NCBI GenBank assembly: GCA_033032865.1 | Contig: JAWHQI010000239.1 | Span: 3,754,001-3,818,000, forward strand | Reading direction: 5' to 3' | DNA from: Dactylorhiza incarnata | Lineage: Eukaryota > Streptophyta > Magnoliopsida > Asparagales > Orchidaceae | DNA length: 64,000 nucleotides | Part shown: piece by piece, positions 32,178-44,412 of the stretch | How the letters are laid out: every line of letters begins with the position of its first letter | How positions within the stretch are numbered: position 1 is the first letter of the stretch | Made by a program: the position numbers and the translations under genes | The notes under the pieces: generated by a model | What the model was told of the DNA's origin: nothing | Seen by the model: only the letters and a program-made list of their open reading frames with translations | Databases searched by the model: none

Positions 32178-33778
32178 TTGGACTACCGAGCTCTCTCTGC
32201 CGAGCTCTGTGAGGTCATGCGACCTCCTCCCTGCAGACTGCCCTCCTCCCTGCAGACTGCCCTCCAGCGATCTCCTGCAGCGATCTCCATCAGCAACGAC
32301 CTCCTCCCTGCCGCAGCCTCTAGCAGCGATCTCCCTCAAGCGGTCTCCAGCAGCGAGCTCCTCTTTGGCAGAGATCCTCTCAGCCTTGCCGACCTCTCTG
32401 AAATGGGTTCCTCCAGTGATCAGATCGTGCATCCAGATGGACAGACAGCTACCTCTCCTGCAGCCAGCTTGCTTCCCACTCCTGAACTGCGCGACGAACT
32501 AAGAATCACCACCATCTCCCTAATTGGGAAGAAAAACTTCGTCGAGTGGGTGCACTCTGTCAGACGTGTTCTTCAGTCCAAGGGACTTTTGTCTCATCTT
32601 ACTAGGGACCCCCCTTTTGTTCCTACTGATGACTGGCTGCGTAACGATGAACGGGTTCAGACAAGGCTTCTCAACTCACTGGATGGCGAACCTTACCGCA
32701 TGGCCATGTATCACGAGACGGCCAAGGCAATGTGGGAGGAACTCCATTCCTTATACTCCGGCAAGGACAGCCTTCGGCACTTGTATGACATCATTACCGA
32801 GCTTCAAAACCTTGACACTGGCGGGGCGGCTGACTTAACCTCCTTTGTTGCTCGGGCCAAGACTCTCGCAGAAGCTTGGATACAACATCAACCCTCTACT
32901 ACGGATCTAGCAGCTCAGCGGGCTCAAAAAGAGGCTTTGTGTATTGCCATGATGATGGCGCGTATCCCGCTTCACCTTCAGAGTATTTGGGCACAGATCC
33001 TCTCATCGGCCACAACCCCGTCATTATCAGATGTGTGCTCCATATCGCTCAAAGTCTCACCACCTTCGGACACTATTTGACCTCCCTCACCTGTCCTTCT
33101 CCAGCACTCGTCTGCACCATTATTACCTCTCCCGCCCACTACTCGTGGAGGACGGACAGGCTCCCGGGGCGGGGGTCGCGGAGGCCGACCACGTTCTAAG
33201 TGTACGTTCAGCGGAAAGGATGGCCATCTTGAGGCGACCTGCTACCGCAAGCATGGTCGTCCTCCTCACCCAACTGTTCATATTGCTGCTGACAATCCCT
33301 CTGCCACTCGTGTTGATCTTGATGCAGTTCGCCTCCAGCTCCAGCAACTTCAAGGAATGCTTAGCCACCCACCTGCCTCCGTCGCCTTCATCTCCAATGA
33401 AGGTATCACTTGTCTCTCCACTAGTCTGCGCTGGATAGTGGATTCAGTTGTTACCCACCATATTACCTCGCTACCACCCCATCACTATTTGGATGCTCCT
33501 CATCCTATGTACATCACAGTAGCCAATGGCGACACTGTTCCCGTCTCCGGCTCTGCCGATATCCCTCTCAATTCTTCTCTCTCTCTACGCTCGGCTCTTC
33601 ATGTTCCAGGTTCCCCGTTTAATTTACTCGTTGTTAGTAGTCTTACTACCGATTTAAATTGCTCCGTAACATTCACCTCTTCCTCTTTTCTGATGCAGGA
33701 TCTACGGACGCAGAATATCATTGGTAAGGGACGACTGCAAAACGGGCTCTACCTCCTTGATGTTTCTCCTACCATCCT
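32178..33778 (+). pseudogene. CopA gag and protease, broken
   Basis: Copia gag reads in one frame to 33080: ISLIGKKNFVEWVHSVRRVL, LNSLDGEPYRMAMYHETAKA and MWEELHSLYSGKDSLRHLYD. A shift leads to a Gly/Arg stretch and a zinc knuckle near 33197-33240 reading CTFSGKDGHLEATC, where the second Cys of CX2C has become Ser. Another shift leads to the protease (33357-33778), whose active site reads WIVDSVVTHHIT where DSGAT is the family norm. The frame runs into CopB at 33779 after VSPTIL. Gag forms the particle and protease matures the polyprotein; with these changes neither should work. Confidence 0.88.
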
Positions 33779-35297
33779 TGTTGGATCGATTGGCGCCCTT
33801 AGAGGGGGGTGAATAGGGGAATAAAATTCTTTATGGATTTTTAGACGATTTACTAAATTGTTTAGAGAAAATTAGAACAAAATAATAATTTAACTTAAAT
33901 GAAGAAACAATTGTAATTTGCAATTTTATAACTTTTGCCAAATGATAGAAATCAAGTAAACACAAAAAGAGACATGATTATATTATATAAAAAGGTGTTT
34001 ACATAAATTTGATTTCAATATCGCTAGAAATCGGAGGCGTACAAAGTAAAATAATTTTTCCTTTTCTATACCGACTTGTATCCCCACAAACCGGTTGGCT
34101 TTAGCCTATCCTTCCCTGGATATGTCCTCAAGCCGCTCTAGCCAATCCTTCCCCGGATATGGCCTCGAGCACCCCCTAGACCTAACCTAGATCTAGTCGT
34201 CAACACGAGGCGAATTTCAGCCCTAAGTCCTACCCAGACCTAATCGCCAACACGAGGCGAATTCTCTAAATGATTACAAAAAGTATGGAATGAAAATAAA
34301 GATAACAATGAAAAAACTCCCTATGAGATCTTCTGAAGTTGGAGATGAAGGATCGCTGTAATATGAGCGAGGTCGAAGCGATCGTCCTTCGGATGTAGCG
34401 TGACGTAGTCCTCCTCCAGAATTCTCCTTAAGCTTTTTGTGGGAGATCCTTCTTCGACAGCATAACAACAATGGAGTTTTGGCACAAGTATTCTTCCTGG
34501 AAGCTCTCTCAGATTTCTGGAATAAAGGCTTCAATAATCCTTCCAGCAATGAGCAAAAACGAAATCAGGTCTTTAAATAACCACTGGAGCTAACGCGTGA
34601 CGTTAAGGTTAACGCCAACGTTAGAGAATGTGTATGGCAGTTGCTGAGATCGTGTATAGCGTCGGGAGCGTGACAGAACCAAATTTCGTCGAACGAAACT
34701 AATTTCGTCGAACGCGCCTTCGTCGAACGGAAACCCATTTTGTCAACCGCAACCGTCAGGATCGTGGCAGAAACCAAGTTCGTCGAACGGAATCAATTTC
34801 GTCAAACGGAACTCATAGTTCGTCGAACGCAGTTTGTCAAGCGCAATTTCGTCGAGCGCAGGCAATTTCGTCGAACGGAACTCCAAGTTCGTCGAACGCA
34901 GTTTATCGGGCGCACTGTCGTCGAGTGCAGGCTCATTTCGTCGAACGGAACTCCAAGTTCGTCGAACGCAGCTTGTCGAGCGCAATTTCGTCGAGCGCAG
35001 GCAATTTCGTCGAACGGAACTCCAAGTTCGTCGAACGCAGTTTGCTTCAGATTTCGTCGAACGCCATCTCAGCTGTTTCCTTCTCAGCGGATTCCTTCTC
35101 AGCGGTTTTTAACGCTGGGCGTTAACAACTAACGCGAGCGTTAGCACACTTTCCAGAGAGTCATCTCCAATCTGTTTTCTACCTGTGGGGTATTGCACCT
35201 ATAGCTCCTGGACATTCTAAATACACGACAAACAAGATCAAATACAATTTGGGATTTGTTATTCTCAAACAAAGGGATGTGACACACATGTCCAACA
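33779..35297 (-). repeat. 3' LTR of CopB with a TTCGTCGAACG motif cluster
   Basis: TGTTGGATCGATTGG to CATGTCCAACA. From about 34680 to 35075 at least 15 copies of TTCGTCGAACG or close variants occur, alternating in the pattern AATTTCGTCGAACGGAACTC and AAGTTCGTCGAACGCAG. They are flanked by inverted TAACGC/GCGTTA blocks (34590-34625; 35108-35145). Confidence 0.92.
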
Positions 35298-37123
35298 ATC
35301 TCCCCATTTTGATAATAACAAATCCTCTTAAAGGTGATTATAGAATATGATAAGCGAGATAATAGTGCAACTATAGTATTTGATAAGCATGAGAATGTGC
35401 ATACTCCCCCTATCTTAATGCTCTTCATACCTAAATGCAATTTATGTTTTACTCCACCTAAATGATTGATTACATGAATTAGTCTCCCCGTATTCTTCTA
35501 TATTTCTCCTATATAGATTTCTGCAATTAATCTCCCCCTTTTGGTATTATCATAAGAAGGTAGGGTGAGGGTAGTAAGGAGACATTTCTTATAAATGATA
35601 AAGCATGATCGAGCTTTTGTAATATAGATAATGATAAAGATTTTAAGCACAGTATATTTAAGAGATTTCAAATAAAAAGATAAGAGTTGTAAGCAAGCGG
35701 AAGATTATAAGAAACAACTTTTTGTAAGCATGAAAATCATAAGTAAAAATATGAGTTTTAAGTTCAAAATGTAAAAATGTTTTAACCTTTTGAAATCTCA
35801 TAGTTTTACATAAAGATACCAAGCATGAAAATGAACATATAAAATAAATGTACTACAATGTTACTTAATTTATGTTCAAGAGATACCAAAACATTGTAGA
35901 GATCATGCTAGGTTATCTAGTGCATTTATTATATAAAGAGTAGTATAGATAAAGCATTATAATCCAATACTTATGAGAAGAAGTGTTATGAAAGATAATG
36001 ATGTGCACATAAGTGTATTTTGGGCAATGTTAACAATTGATTTAAATCACAAAATACAAGACATATGTAAAGTAAAGTGCACAATAAAACACAAGTAAAT
36101 TAATTTCCACACACTTTAATGCACACTATTTTATAAAAAGTGGTGTATTAATCAAGGGTTGCACAAGACACTTTACTATTCTTTTCAAGGTGCTCAACCT
36201 CACAATGCTTATGAAGACTTATCAGGATATTCAAGTAGTGCTTGGTGGAGTTATAGTTCTTTACATATATAATTTTTTTGTTCGCATTTGTGTGACAACA
36301 TTCTCCGAATACACTTGTTTTGCAAACCCAAATTTTTTTGAAATTTAACCACTTTTCAAAATTTCATAAGTGCAATTCAAATGTAGTGTAGGTAATAAAC
36401 TTATGCAAGTTTTAATTTATTGTACAAATACAATACACAAACAAACATTTTTATATTTAAACACACATGTTGATTACCAAAATAAGTGAGTGAAAGGTAT
36501 CATTATCAATCATAATACATTTACTCATACTTAGAGGCATGCTAAGCTTGGTTCTACACATATTTTTCAATACAAATGATGCACTTTAAAAAGATATATC
36601 AAAGCATGATAAACAAAACAATATTCATAGTAATTTGAAGGAATAAATGTTAACATTGTAAATAATTCTAAATAATAGAATAAAGATCATGCTTGATATT
36701 AGCAATAAAGATCATACAGTTTTTTTTTGTTTTTTTGAAATTTTTTAATGAAATAAAAACAGAAAAATCACAAAAGTATATTTTTGTATTTTTGAATTTT
36801 GAATTTTTGTAGTTGTTTTTCTTAGAAATAAATTAAAACAAAGATAATAAATGCGAGAAATTCAAAAAAAAAATTAGTAAATATAAACTAACATATTTTT
36901 AAGGATTTTTAGAAATTTTAAAAATCAGAAAATTCCAACACCAACGCTAACGCTGGCGTTAGGGCTAACGCTAGAAACAGTACACGATTTTTTGAGAATT
37001 TGAAAATTTTGATTTTTGATATTTATTAAGTATCCTTAGAGTAGTCTTATGCAGAAGTTTTGTAATTTATGGAGATGTCTTGATTGCTCAATTTGCATAA
37101 AACATTAGCATTTTACATGTTAT
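35298..37123 (-). other. CopB 3' non-coding region
   Basis: 1.8 kb of AT-rich sequence between the RNase H stop and the 3' LTR. No envelope-like or other ORF is visible on either strand. Near 36940-36970 lies CGCTAACGCTGGCGTTAGG followed by CTAACGCTAG, the same inverted motif that borders the LTR cluster. AT-rich simple runs (T and A tracts) are common. Confidence 0.6.
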
Positions 37124-40100
37124 TCATCCTAAGATGTCTAAGACTCCTAATTCCAATCTTAACATTTGAAACCTTGCATCGGGAAGAGGTTTAGTAAATA
37201 TATCAGCAAGTTGAGAGTCCGTGTCAATGAAACTTATCCTAACATTTTCCTTTTTAATGTGATCCCTTATGAAATGATGACGCACATCTATATGTTTGGA
37301 TCTAGAGTGGTGTACCGGATTATTTGTGAGATCAGTGGCACTTTTGTTGTCACATTTTAATTCAATAAGTTTTAGATGAAAACCAAAGTCCTCTAAAGTT
37401 TGACTCATCCATAGTGCTTGTGCACAACAACTCTCTAATGCAATGTATTCGGCCTCCGTGGTGGAGAGTGCAACCGAATTTTGTTTTCTACTAGACCATG
37501 CAACTAATGAAGGTCCTAGAAAATGACAAGTACCACTAGTGCTTTTTCTATCAAGTGAACAACCAGCGTAGTCCGAATCGGAGTAGCCATGAAGTGTAAA
37601 TGAATTATTGTGCGGGTACCATAATCCTAATCTAGATGACCTAATAAGATATCTACAAATTCGTTTTACCGTTTTTAAATGAGATTCTTTTGGATTTGCT
37701 TGAAATCGAGCACATAAGCATACGACAAACATAATATCGGGTCTAGTTGCACTAAGATAAAGTAGGGATCCTATCATACCTCTATATAAGGTTTGATCAA
37801 TTGAAATTCCCGATTCATCTTTTCCCAATTTAAGTGATGCACTCATTGGAGTAGAAGCATGTTTAAGGTTTTCAAATCCAAAGCGCTTAAGCATATCATG
37901 GACATATTTGGTTTGACATATAAAAATACCATCATTTCTTTGTGATATTTGAAAACCAAGAAAATAAGAAAGTTCTCCTACTAGACTCATTTCAAATTCA
38001 TTTTTCATCACTTTAATAACTTCATTACACAACTCTTCATTAGTAGATCCAAAGATTATATCATCAATATATATTTACAAAATAATTAAATCATCATTAT
38101 TATGTTTAATGAAGAGAGTATTATCGGCTCTTCCCATAATATAACCGTGTTTTAATAAAAATGATGTAAGTCTTTCATACCATGCACATGGCGCTTGTTT
38201 TAAACCATAAAGGGCTTTTTCTAGTTTATAAACATGATTGGGAAATTTTTCATTAATAAAACCGGGGGGTTGTTCAACATAAATTTCTTCTTTTACAAAC
38301 CTGTTGAGAAAAGCACTTTTTACATCCATTTGAAATAATTTTATTCTTTTAAAGCTTGCAAATGTTAGAAAAATTCTAATGGATTCCAACCTAGCAACGG
38401 GTGCAAAAGTTTCATCAAAATCTATCCCCTCGATTTGTGAATATCCTTGTGCTACTAAGCGTGCCTTATTCCTAGTGATTCTAGACTCACCATCTAATTT
38501 ATTTTTAAAAATCCATTTTACACCTACAACCGGGTGATTAGATGGTCTTTCTACTAATTTCCAAACATTATGTCGCTCAAATTGTTCTAACTCTTCATTC
38601 ATAGCGAAAAACCAAAATTCATCATTTAAAGCGGTAGAAACGGTTTTTGGTTCAATTTCGGAAACAACACAGATATTTGAATATGATTCATGAAGAGAAG
38701 AGCGAACTCTTACTCCGATGGATGGTTCACCAATTATTAATTCTCGTGGATGATCCTTTGTGAATTTCAAGGCACTTGGAGGTACATGTTCATCTTCCTT
38801 GGCCTCCTCTTCTTCTTCTTTGGAAAATTCCTCATCACCATTCTCCAAAGGTTGTAAGAGATCCTCCTCGCTGCCTGCGGAAAGTTTTTCTACACAAGGA
38901 ACAAACTCATCAAATTTTACATTTATTGACTCTTCAACTCTACTAGTTCTTTTATTAAAAATTCTATAAGCTTTACTAGTTGAAGAGTACCCAAGAAAAG
39001 TTCCTTCATCACATTTTTCATCAAACTTTTCCAAGCTATCTTTTGTATTCAAAATAAAACATTTATAACCAAAAACTTTGAAATAAGATACATTAGGCTT
39101 CTTTTGAAAATAGAGTTCATATGTTGTGAGATTAAGAGATGGGCGAAGCATGATTCTATTCAAAACATAACACGATGTATTTACGGCTTCGGCCCAAAAG
39201 GACTTAGGTAATTTATATTCACTTAACATAGTGCGTGCTAGTTCTTGAAGTGTCCTATTCTTTCTTTCTACAACACCATTTTGTTGTGGTATGCGTGGTG
39301 CAGATAACTCATGTTTAATGCCTAACATATCACAAAAGGATGTAAATTTTTCATTTTCAAATTCTCCTCCATGATCCGAGCGAATGCATTTAATTTTTAA
39401 ATCAATTTCATTTTGAATAAGAGTACATAATTTTGCAAATTCACAAAACGCATCGGATTTGGAAGAGAGAAATAATGTCCAACAATATCTTGAAAAATCA
39501 TCTATTAAAACATATGTATATAATCTACCACGAAGACATGCAGTGCTAACGGGACCAAAAAGATCCATATGAATTATTTGCAAGGGTCTTGTGGTAGAAA
39601 TGAAATTTTTACTTTTGAAAGAGGATCTAGAAAATTTACCTTTTTGACAAGGTGAACAAAGTGAAGGTAAAGTTCCATTTAACCTAGGCAATCCTTTAAT
39701 TAAATTACTTTTGGCAAGTTTTACGATGAGCTTTGTGCTAGCATGCCCTAGTCTTCTATGCCAAAGTTCTAATTCATCATTTTTAGTGATAAAACATTTT
39801 ATAGATGATTTAGAAAGATCATGAAAAGAAACTAGATAAACATTATGTATTCTTGGTGCAGTTAGTAAAATATCTTTTATAGTAGTATTAGATATTTTGC
39901 ATAGATTAGTGGAAGATTCAAATAACATATCTAATCCTTTATCACATAATTGGCTAATAGAAATTAAGTTGTGTTTTAATCCTTTCACATAAAGAACATT
40001 AGATATAGTAAAGGATTTGTTACCAACTGTACCAATTCCCATGATCCTTCCTTTTCCGTTATCACCAAACGTCACGATCCCTCTCTCCTTCTTTTCTAGG

Positions 40101-40663
40101 CTAAGGAACTTTGCTTTATTGCCCGTCATGTGCTTGGAGCATCCTGAATCCAAGTACCACACGTCTTCATTGTCCTTAGCCTGCCTGTACATCTAGAAAG
40201 AAGATGAGAGTAAAGATCCGGATACCCAAGTGGAACCACCCATAGAATAAGTGGAAGCCTTAGGTACCCAGATTTGTTTTAAAGTATTTTGTTTTATTTT
40301 CCTGTTAGAACTAGATGTGTGACCTAACCTATAACAGTTTGCACACGAAATAAAGGAGGTTGAGACCCTTTTCTGGAATATTTTCTTGCTGGAAGAAATT
40401 GGATTTACAGAAGAAAAACATTTTGAAAAAGAAAATTCAGGTTTCTTGTATGAGGTGCTAGCACCGGCGTTAGTGGCTAGCGCCTGGCGGTAGCCCTCTC
40501 CTCGATATCCGAGCCTAAATTTTCCAGAACCATTGCACTGGTTCCCTAAAATCATCTCCAGTGATTTTTGGCCTATTCCAAATTTTTTAATGGCCATGGT
40601 GAGATCATGAACTTGTGCTTTAAGTGAAGAATTTTCTTTCACAAACATGACACTTATTTTCAA
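37124..40663 (-). pseudogene. CopB pol: protease, integrase, RT, RNase H, with stops
   Basis: A linker with a damaged knuckle (CANCYRLGHTSSSNRK, about 40340) is followed by a stop at 40195-40193. Then one long frame (40192-38075) carries protease (WYLDSGCSKHMTG), the pre-integrase motif (LWHRRLGHAS, about 39755), the integrase core (HMDLFGPVS, IRSDHGGEFENE, IPQQNGVVERKNRT) and the first part of RT (WIFKNKLDGES, FLNRFVKEEIYVEQPPGF). A TAA at about 38074-38072 stands where a CAA codon is usual just before the catalytic IYIDDI. The frame then continues (38032-37124) through RT and RNase H (YSDSDYAGCSLDRKSTSG, STTEAEYIAL) to a normal end. Only a few nonsense changes separate it from an open frame, so the decay is moderate. 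Confidence 0.92.
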
Positions 40664-40921
40664 AATCTTTTTTGTTATTTTTTATTTGCAAAAGAGAGGT
40701 TTTTAATTCCCTTTCTAATTCCCCCTTCTCTTTTGTAAGAGTTTTGACATGAGAGAGGGCTTTAGAAAGTGAATCTTCAATATCTCTTGCCAATTTAGTG
40801 GAGTGATCACACTCTTAGCAAGAAACCTTTCTCTTTTCTAAAACAATTAATTTTTTGGAAAACTTTTGATTTTCTTTAATAAGAGATTCATTTTCATATT
40901 TTTATCAAAAGTTTTGCAAGT

Positions 40922-42112
40922 TTAAAGGAATTCATTAACGAGTTCATCATAAGTGGGAGGAGTTACCTCAGTGTCGCTAAGAACACTGGTGTCGTCGACG
41001 TCGTTTCCATGTCCCATGAGGCACATGTTTGCTTCCTCATCTTCGCTTGATGAAGACCCGCTTGATTCTTCGGAGGAGGATGAGGAGTTATCCCATGTTC
41101 TAGCTTTTAGCACCTTCCTCTTCTCCTTCCCTTTGTGCCGCTTTTCCTTCTTCTCCTTCAAGAACTTTGGGCACTGGCTCCGAATGTGCCCGGTCTTCCT
41201 ACAATGAAAGCATTCTGGTTGAGGTTTCTCATCTTCATCGTCACTCTCCTTTTCCTTCTTTGAGGATGACCCTTTCCATCTTGCATCCTTTTGGATAAAT
41301 TTTCGGAAAGTGTTTCTACTTTCCGGATTTCGCATGAACTTTCGGAAGTTCTTCACCTAAAGACTTTCTTCATCTTCATCCTCATCCTCTTGGCACTCCT
41401 TCTTTGATTTTAGTGTCAACGCCTTCTTCTTTGGCTCCTTGTTGTATTCATCATATTGGATTTTGAGTTCTACCTCATGGGTTTTGAGATTCCCAATGAG
41501 GCTCTCAACTTGGAGCGTTCTTAGATTGTGCGATTCTGAAATGGCCGTCACCTTCGGGTTGAATTTTGGCGGAAGGGAACGAAGAATCTTTCGGACCAAG
41601 TCGCCGTTGGAGAAGGTCTTTCCAAGAACTTTAGAGGCATTGACAATCTTGGTGAAGCGCGTGTACATGGCATCAACATTTTCACTTTCATCCATCCCGA
41701 ATTTTTCATATTCCGACTCAAGTTGGAAAAGCTTTGAATCTTTAACCTGCGATGTACCTTCATGAGTAACTTCTAAATGATTCCAAATTTCATATGCAGT
41801 AGTGCATGCAGAAATTCTATTAAATTTATTTCTATCTAACGCACAAAATAAAGCATTCATGGCCTTGACGTTATTTTTGCATTTTAGCTTATCCCTATCA
41901 TCCCATTTATCTTTTGGTTTATCTAAAGTTATCTCTCCAACTTCAATTGTAGGAGGAGAGTATTCCTCTTCTATCATATTCCATACCTCAATATTTAGGG
42001 TCATAAGAAAACATCTCATCCTATTTTTCCAGTAATTATAATCTGACCCGGTAAATAGTGGAGGTCTACTAATTCCCTGACCCTCGGAAAAAGCGAGATC
42101 ATTAGACGTCAT
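40922..42112 (-). pseudogene. CopB gag with one in-frame stop
   Basis: The start is taken as the ATG at 42112 (MTSNDLAFSEGQG), since the frame upstream runs into the primer site. Copia gag features: SRPPLFTGSDYNYWKNRM, AYEIWNHLEVTHEGTSQV and LVRKILRSLPPKFNPKV. A stop after DEDEDEESL (about 41359-41357) interrupts. The same frame continues with KNFRKFMRNPES, a basic region and a CCHC knuckle, CFHCRKTGHIRSQC (about 41210-41168), then an acidic Ser tail to 40922. Gag is long for copia, in line with Sireviruses. 40664-40921 is eroded coiled-coil linker sequence in several frames. Confidence 0.88.
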
Positions 42113-42161
42113 TATTCCTGGTTTTTTAAACCGTTTGGAATAACCTACCTCTGATACCACT

Positions 42162-43693
42162 TGTTGGATCGATTGACGCCCTTAGAGGGGGTGAATAAGG
42201 GAATAAAATTCTTTATGGATTTTTAGACTATTTACTAAATTGTTTAGAGAAAATTAGAACAAAATAACAATTTAACTTAAATGAAGAAACAATTATAATT
42301 TGCAATTTTATAACTTTTGCCAAATAATAGAAATCAAGTAAACACAAAAAGAGACATGATTATATTATATAAAAAGGTGTTTACTTAAATTTGATTTCAA
42401 TATCGCTAGAAATCGGAGGCGTACAAAGTAAAACAATTTTTCCTTTTCTATACCGACTTGTATCCCCACAAACCGGTTGGCTTTAGTCTATCCTTCCCCA
42501 GATATGGCCTCAAGCCGCTCTAGCCAATCCTTCGCTGGATATGGCCTAGAGCACCCCCTAGACCTAACCTAGATCTAGTCGCCAACACGAGGCGAATTTC
42601 AGCCCTAAGTCCTACCCAGATCTAGTCGCCAACACGAGGCGAATTCTCTAAACGATTACAAAAAGTATGGAATGAAAATAAAGATAACAATAAAAAAACT
42701 CCCTGTGAGATCTTCTGAAGTTGGAGATGAAAGATCGTTGTAATATGAGCGAGGTCGAAGCGATCGTCCTTCGGATGTAGCGTTCGTAGTCCTCCTCCAG
42801 AATTCTCCTTAAGCTTTTTGTGGAAGATCCTTCTTCGGCAGCATAACAACAATGGAGTTTTGGCACAAGTATTCTTCCTGCAAGCTCTCTCAGATTTCTG
42901 GAATAAAGGCTTCAATAATCCTTCCAGCAATGAGCAAAAACGAAATCAGGTCTGTAAATAACCACTGGAGCTAACGCGTGGCGTTAAGGTTAACGCCAGC
43001 GTTAGAGAGCGTGTATGGCAGTTGCTGAGATCGTGTATAGCGTCGGGAGCGTGACAGAACCAAATTTCATCGAACGAAACTAATTTCGTCGAACGCGCCT
43101 TCGTCGAACGCGCCTTCGTCGAACAGAAACCCATTTCGTCAACCGCAACCGTCAGGATCGTGGTAGAAACCAAGTTCGTCGAACGGAATCAATTTCGTCG
43201 AACGGAACTCATAGTTCGTCGAACGCAGTTTGTCAAACGCAATTTCGTCGAGCGCAGGCAATTTCGTCGAACGGAACTCCAAGTTCGTCGATCGCAGTTT
43301 GTCGGGCGCACTGTCGTCGAGTGCAGGCTCATTTCGTCTAATGGAACTCCAAGTTCGTCGAACGCAGCTTATCGAGCGCAATTTCGTCGAGCGCAGGCAA
43401 TTTCGTCGAACGGAACTCCACGTTCGTCAAACGCAGTTTGCTTCAGATTTCGTCGAACGCCATCTCAGCGGTTTCCTTCTCAGCGGATTCCTTCTCAGCG
43501 GTTTTTAACGCTGGGTGTTAACAACTAACGCGAGCGTTAGCACACTTTCCCGAGAGTCATCTCCAATCTGTTTTCTACCTGTGGAGTATTGCACATATAG
43601 TTCCTGCACATTCTAAATACACGACAAGCAAGATCAAGTACAATTTGGGATTTGTTATTCTCAAACAAAGGGATGTGACACACATGTCCAACA
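42162..43693 (-). repeat. 5' LTR of CopB
   Basis: Same structure as 33779-35297, with a 15-base addition (one more GCGCCTTCGTCGAAC unit near 43100) and scattered substitutions. The TTCGTCG cluster is at about 43070-43460. Confidence 0.93.
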
Positions 43694-43698
43694 ATCCT

Positions 43699-44412
43699 CT
43701 CCTCAGTCTCTTCCGTTGATTGGCATCGGCGTCTTGGGCATGCCCCTCTTCCAGTGCTTCAGAAGGCTCTCCCCGATATCTCTCTTTCTGCTTTTAAGTT
43801 GTGAATCATGTATTCTAGGCAAACAACATCGTTCCTCCTTTCCACCTCATTTTATTCGGAGCTCTGCTCATTTTGTTTTAGTACATTCTGATGTTTGGGG
43901 CCCATACAAAATCACTAGTATTTCTGGATATCGATATTTTATCACCTTTATTGATGATTATTCTTGCAGTACTTGGTTATATTTACTTCGTGATCGCTCC
44001 GAGCTTCCTCGTGTGTTTCAGGCTTTCGTCCTTGAGATTCGCACGCAGTTTACCAAAAATATAAAAACACTCCAGACAGATAATGCTCGTGAATATACGA
44101 GTCATGAATTTGCTAATCTTTGCTCTGAATTTGGGATAATTCACCAGACATCATGTGCATATACTCCACAACAAAACGGCGTTGCTGAACGGAAAAATAA
44201 ACATCTCCTCGATGTTGCTCGATCTCTCATGATCCAGATGCAGGTACCCAAAACCTATTGGAACTTCGCTCTGTCCACAACATGTTATCTCATTAACCGT
44301 CTCCCTTCCTCCGTCCTCCAAAATGCTACTCCGTTTAGCCGCCTCTTCCCTTCCACTCCGACATTCTCTCTCACACCCCGGATATTTGGTTGTACCTGCT
44401 ACGTTCACCTAC
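43699..44412 (+). pseudogene. CopA integrase segment between CopB and CopC
   Basis: Continues CopA after the ATCCT duplication. The pre-integrase zinc region is damaged, but SCESCILGKQHRSSFP remains. The integrase core follows: [38 protein letters not shown] (Gly to Ala at the usual DNGxE) and YTPQQNGVAERKNKHLLD (43880-44220). The frame ends in CYVHL at the CCTAC site where CopC is inserted (44408-44412) and resumes at 52371. Confidence 0.9.

Larger units (their letters stand above)
33779..43693 (-). mobile_element. CopB: Sirevirus-like copia element, minus strand, inserted in CopA
   Basis: LTRs 33779-35297 and 42162-43693; exact TSD ATCCT (33774-33778, 43694-43698). The primer site on the minus strand is TGGTATCAGAG (42159-42149); the polypurine tract is AAAATGGGGAGAT next to 35297. 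LTRs of 1.5 kb, a long gag with extra linker and a 1.8-kb non-coding 3' region fit the Sirevirus (SIRE/Maximus) lineage. LTRs differ by about 4 percent over the first 430 bp by eye, plus indels. Confidence 0.92.

Noticed and set aside
34740..35132. Open frames on both strands over the TTCGTCGAACG region
   Set aside because: Products of the short repeat in the CopB LTR; the corresponding frames in the other LTR (43139-43528) differ by indels and have no domain.
35298..37123. Envelope-like gene expected in some Sireviruses
   Set aside because: No ORF above background on either strand.
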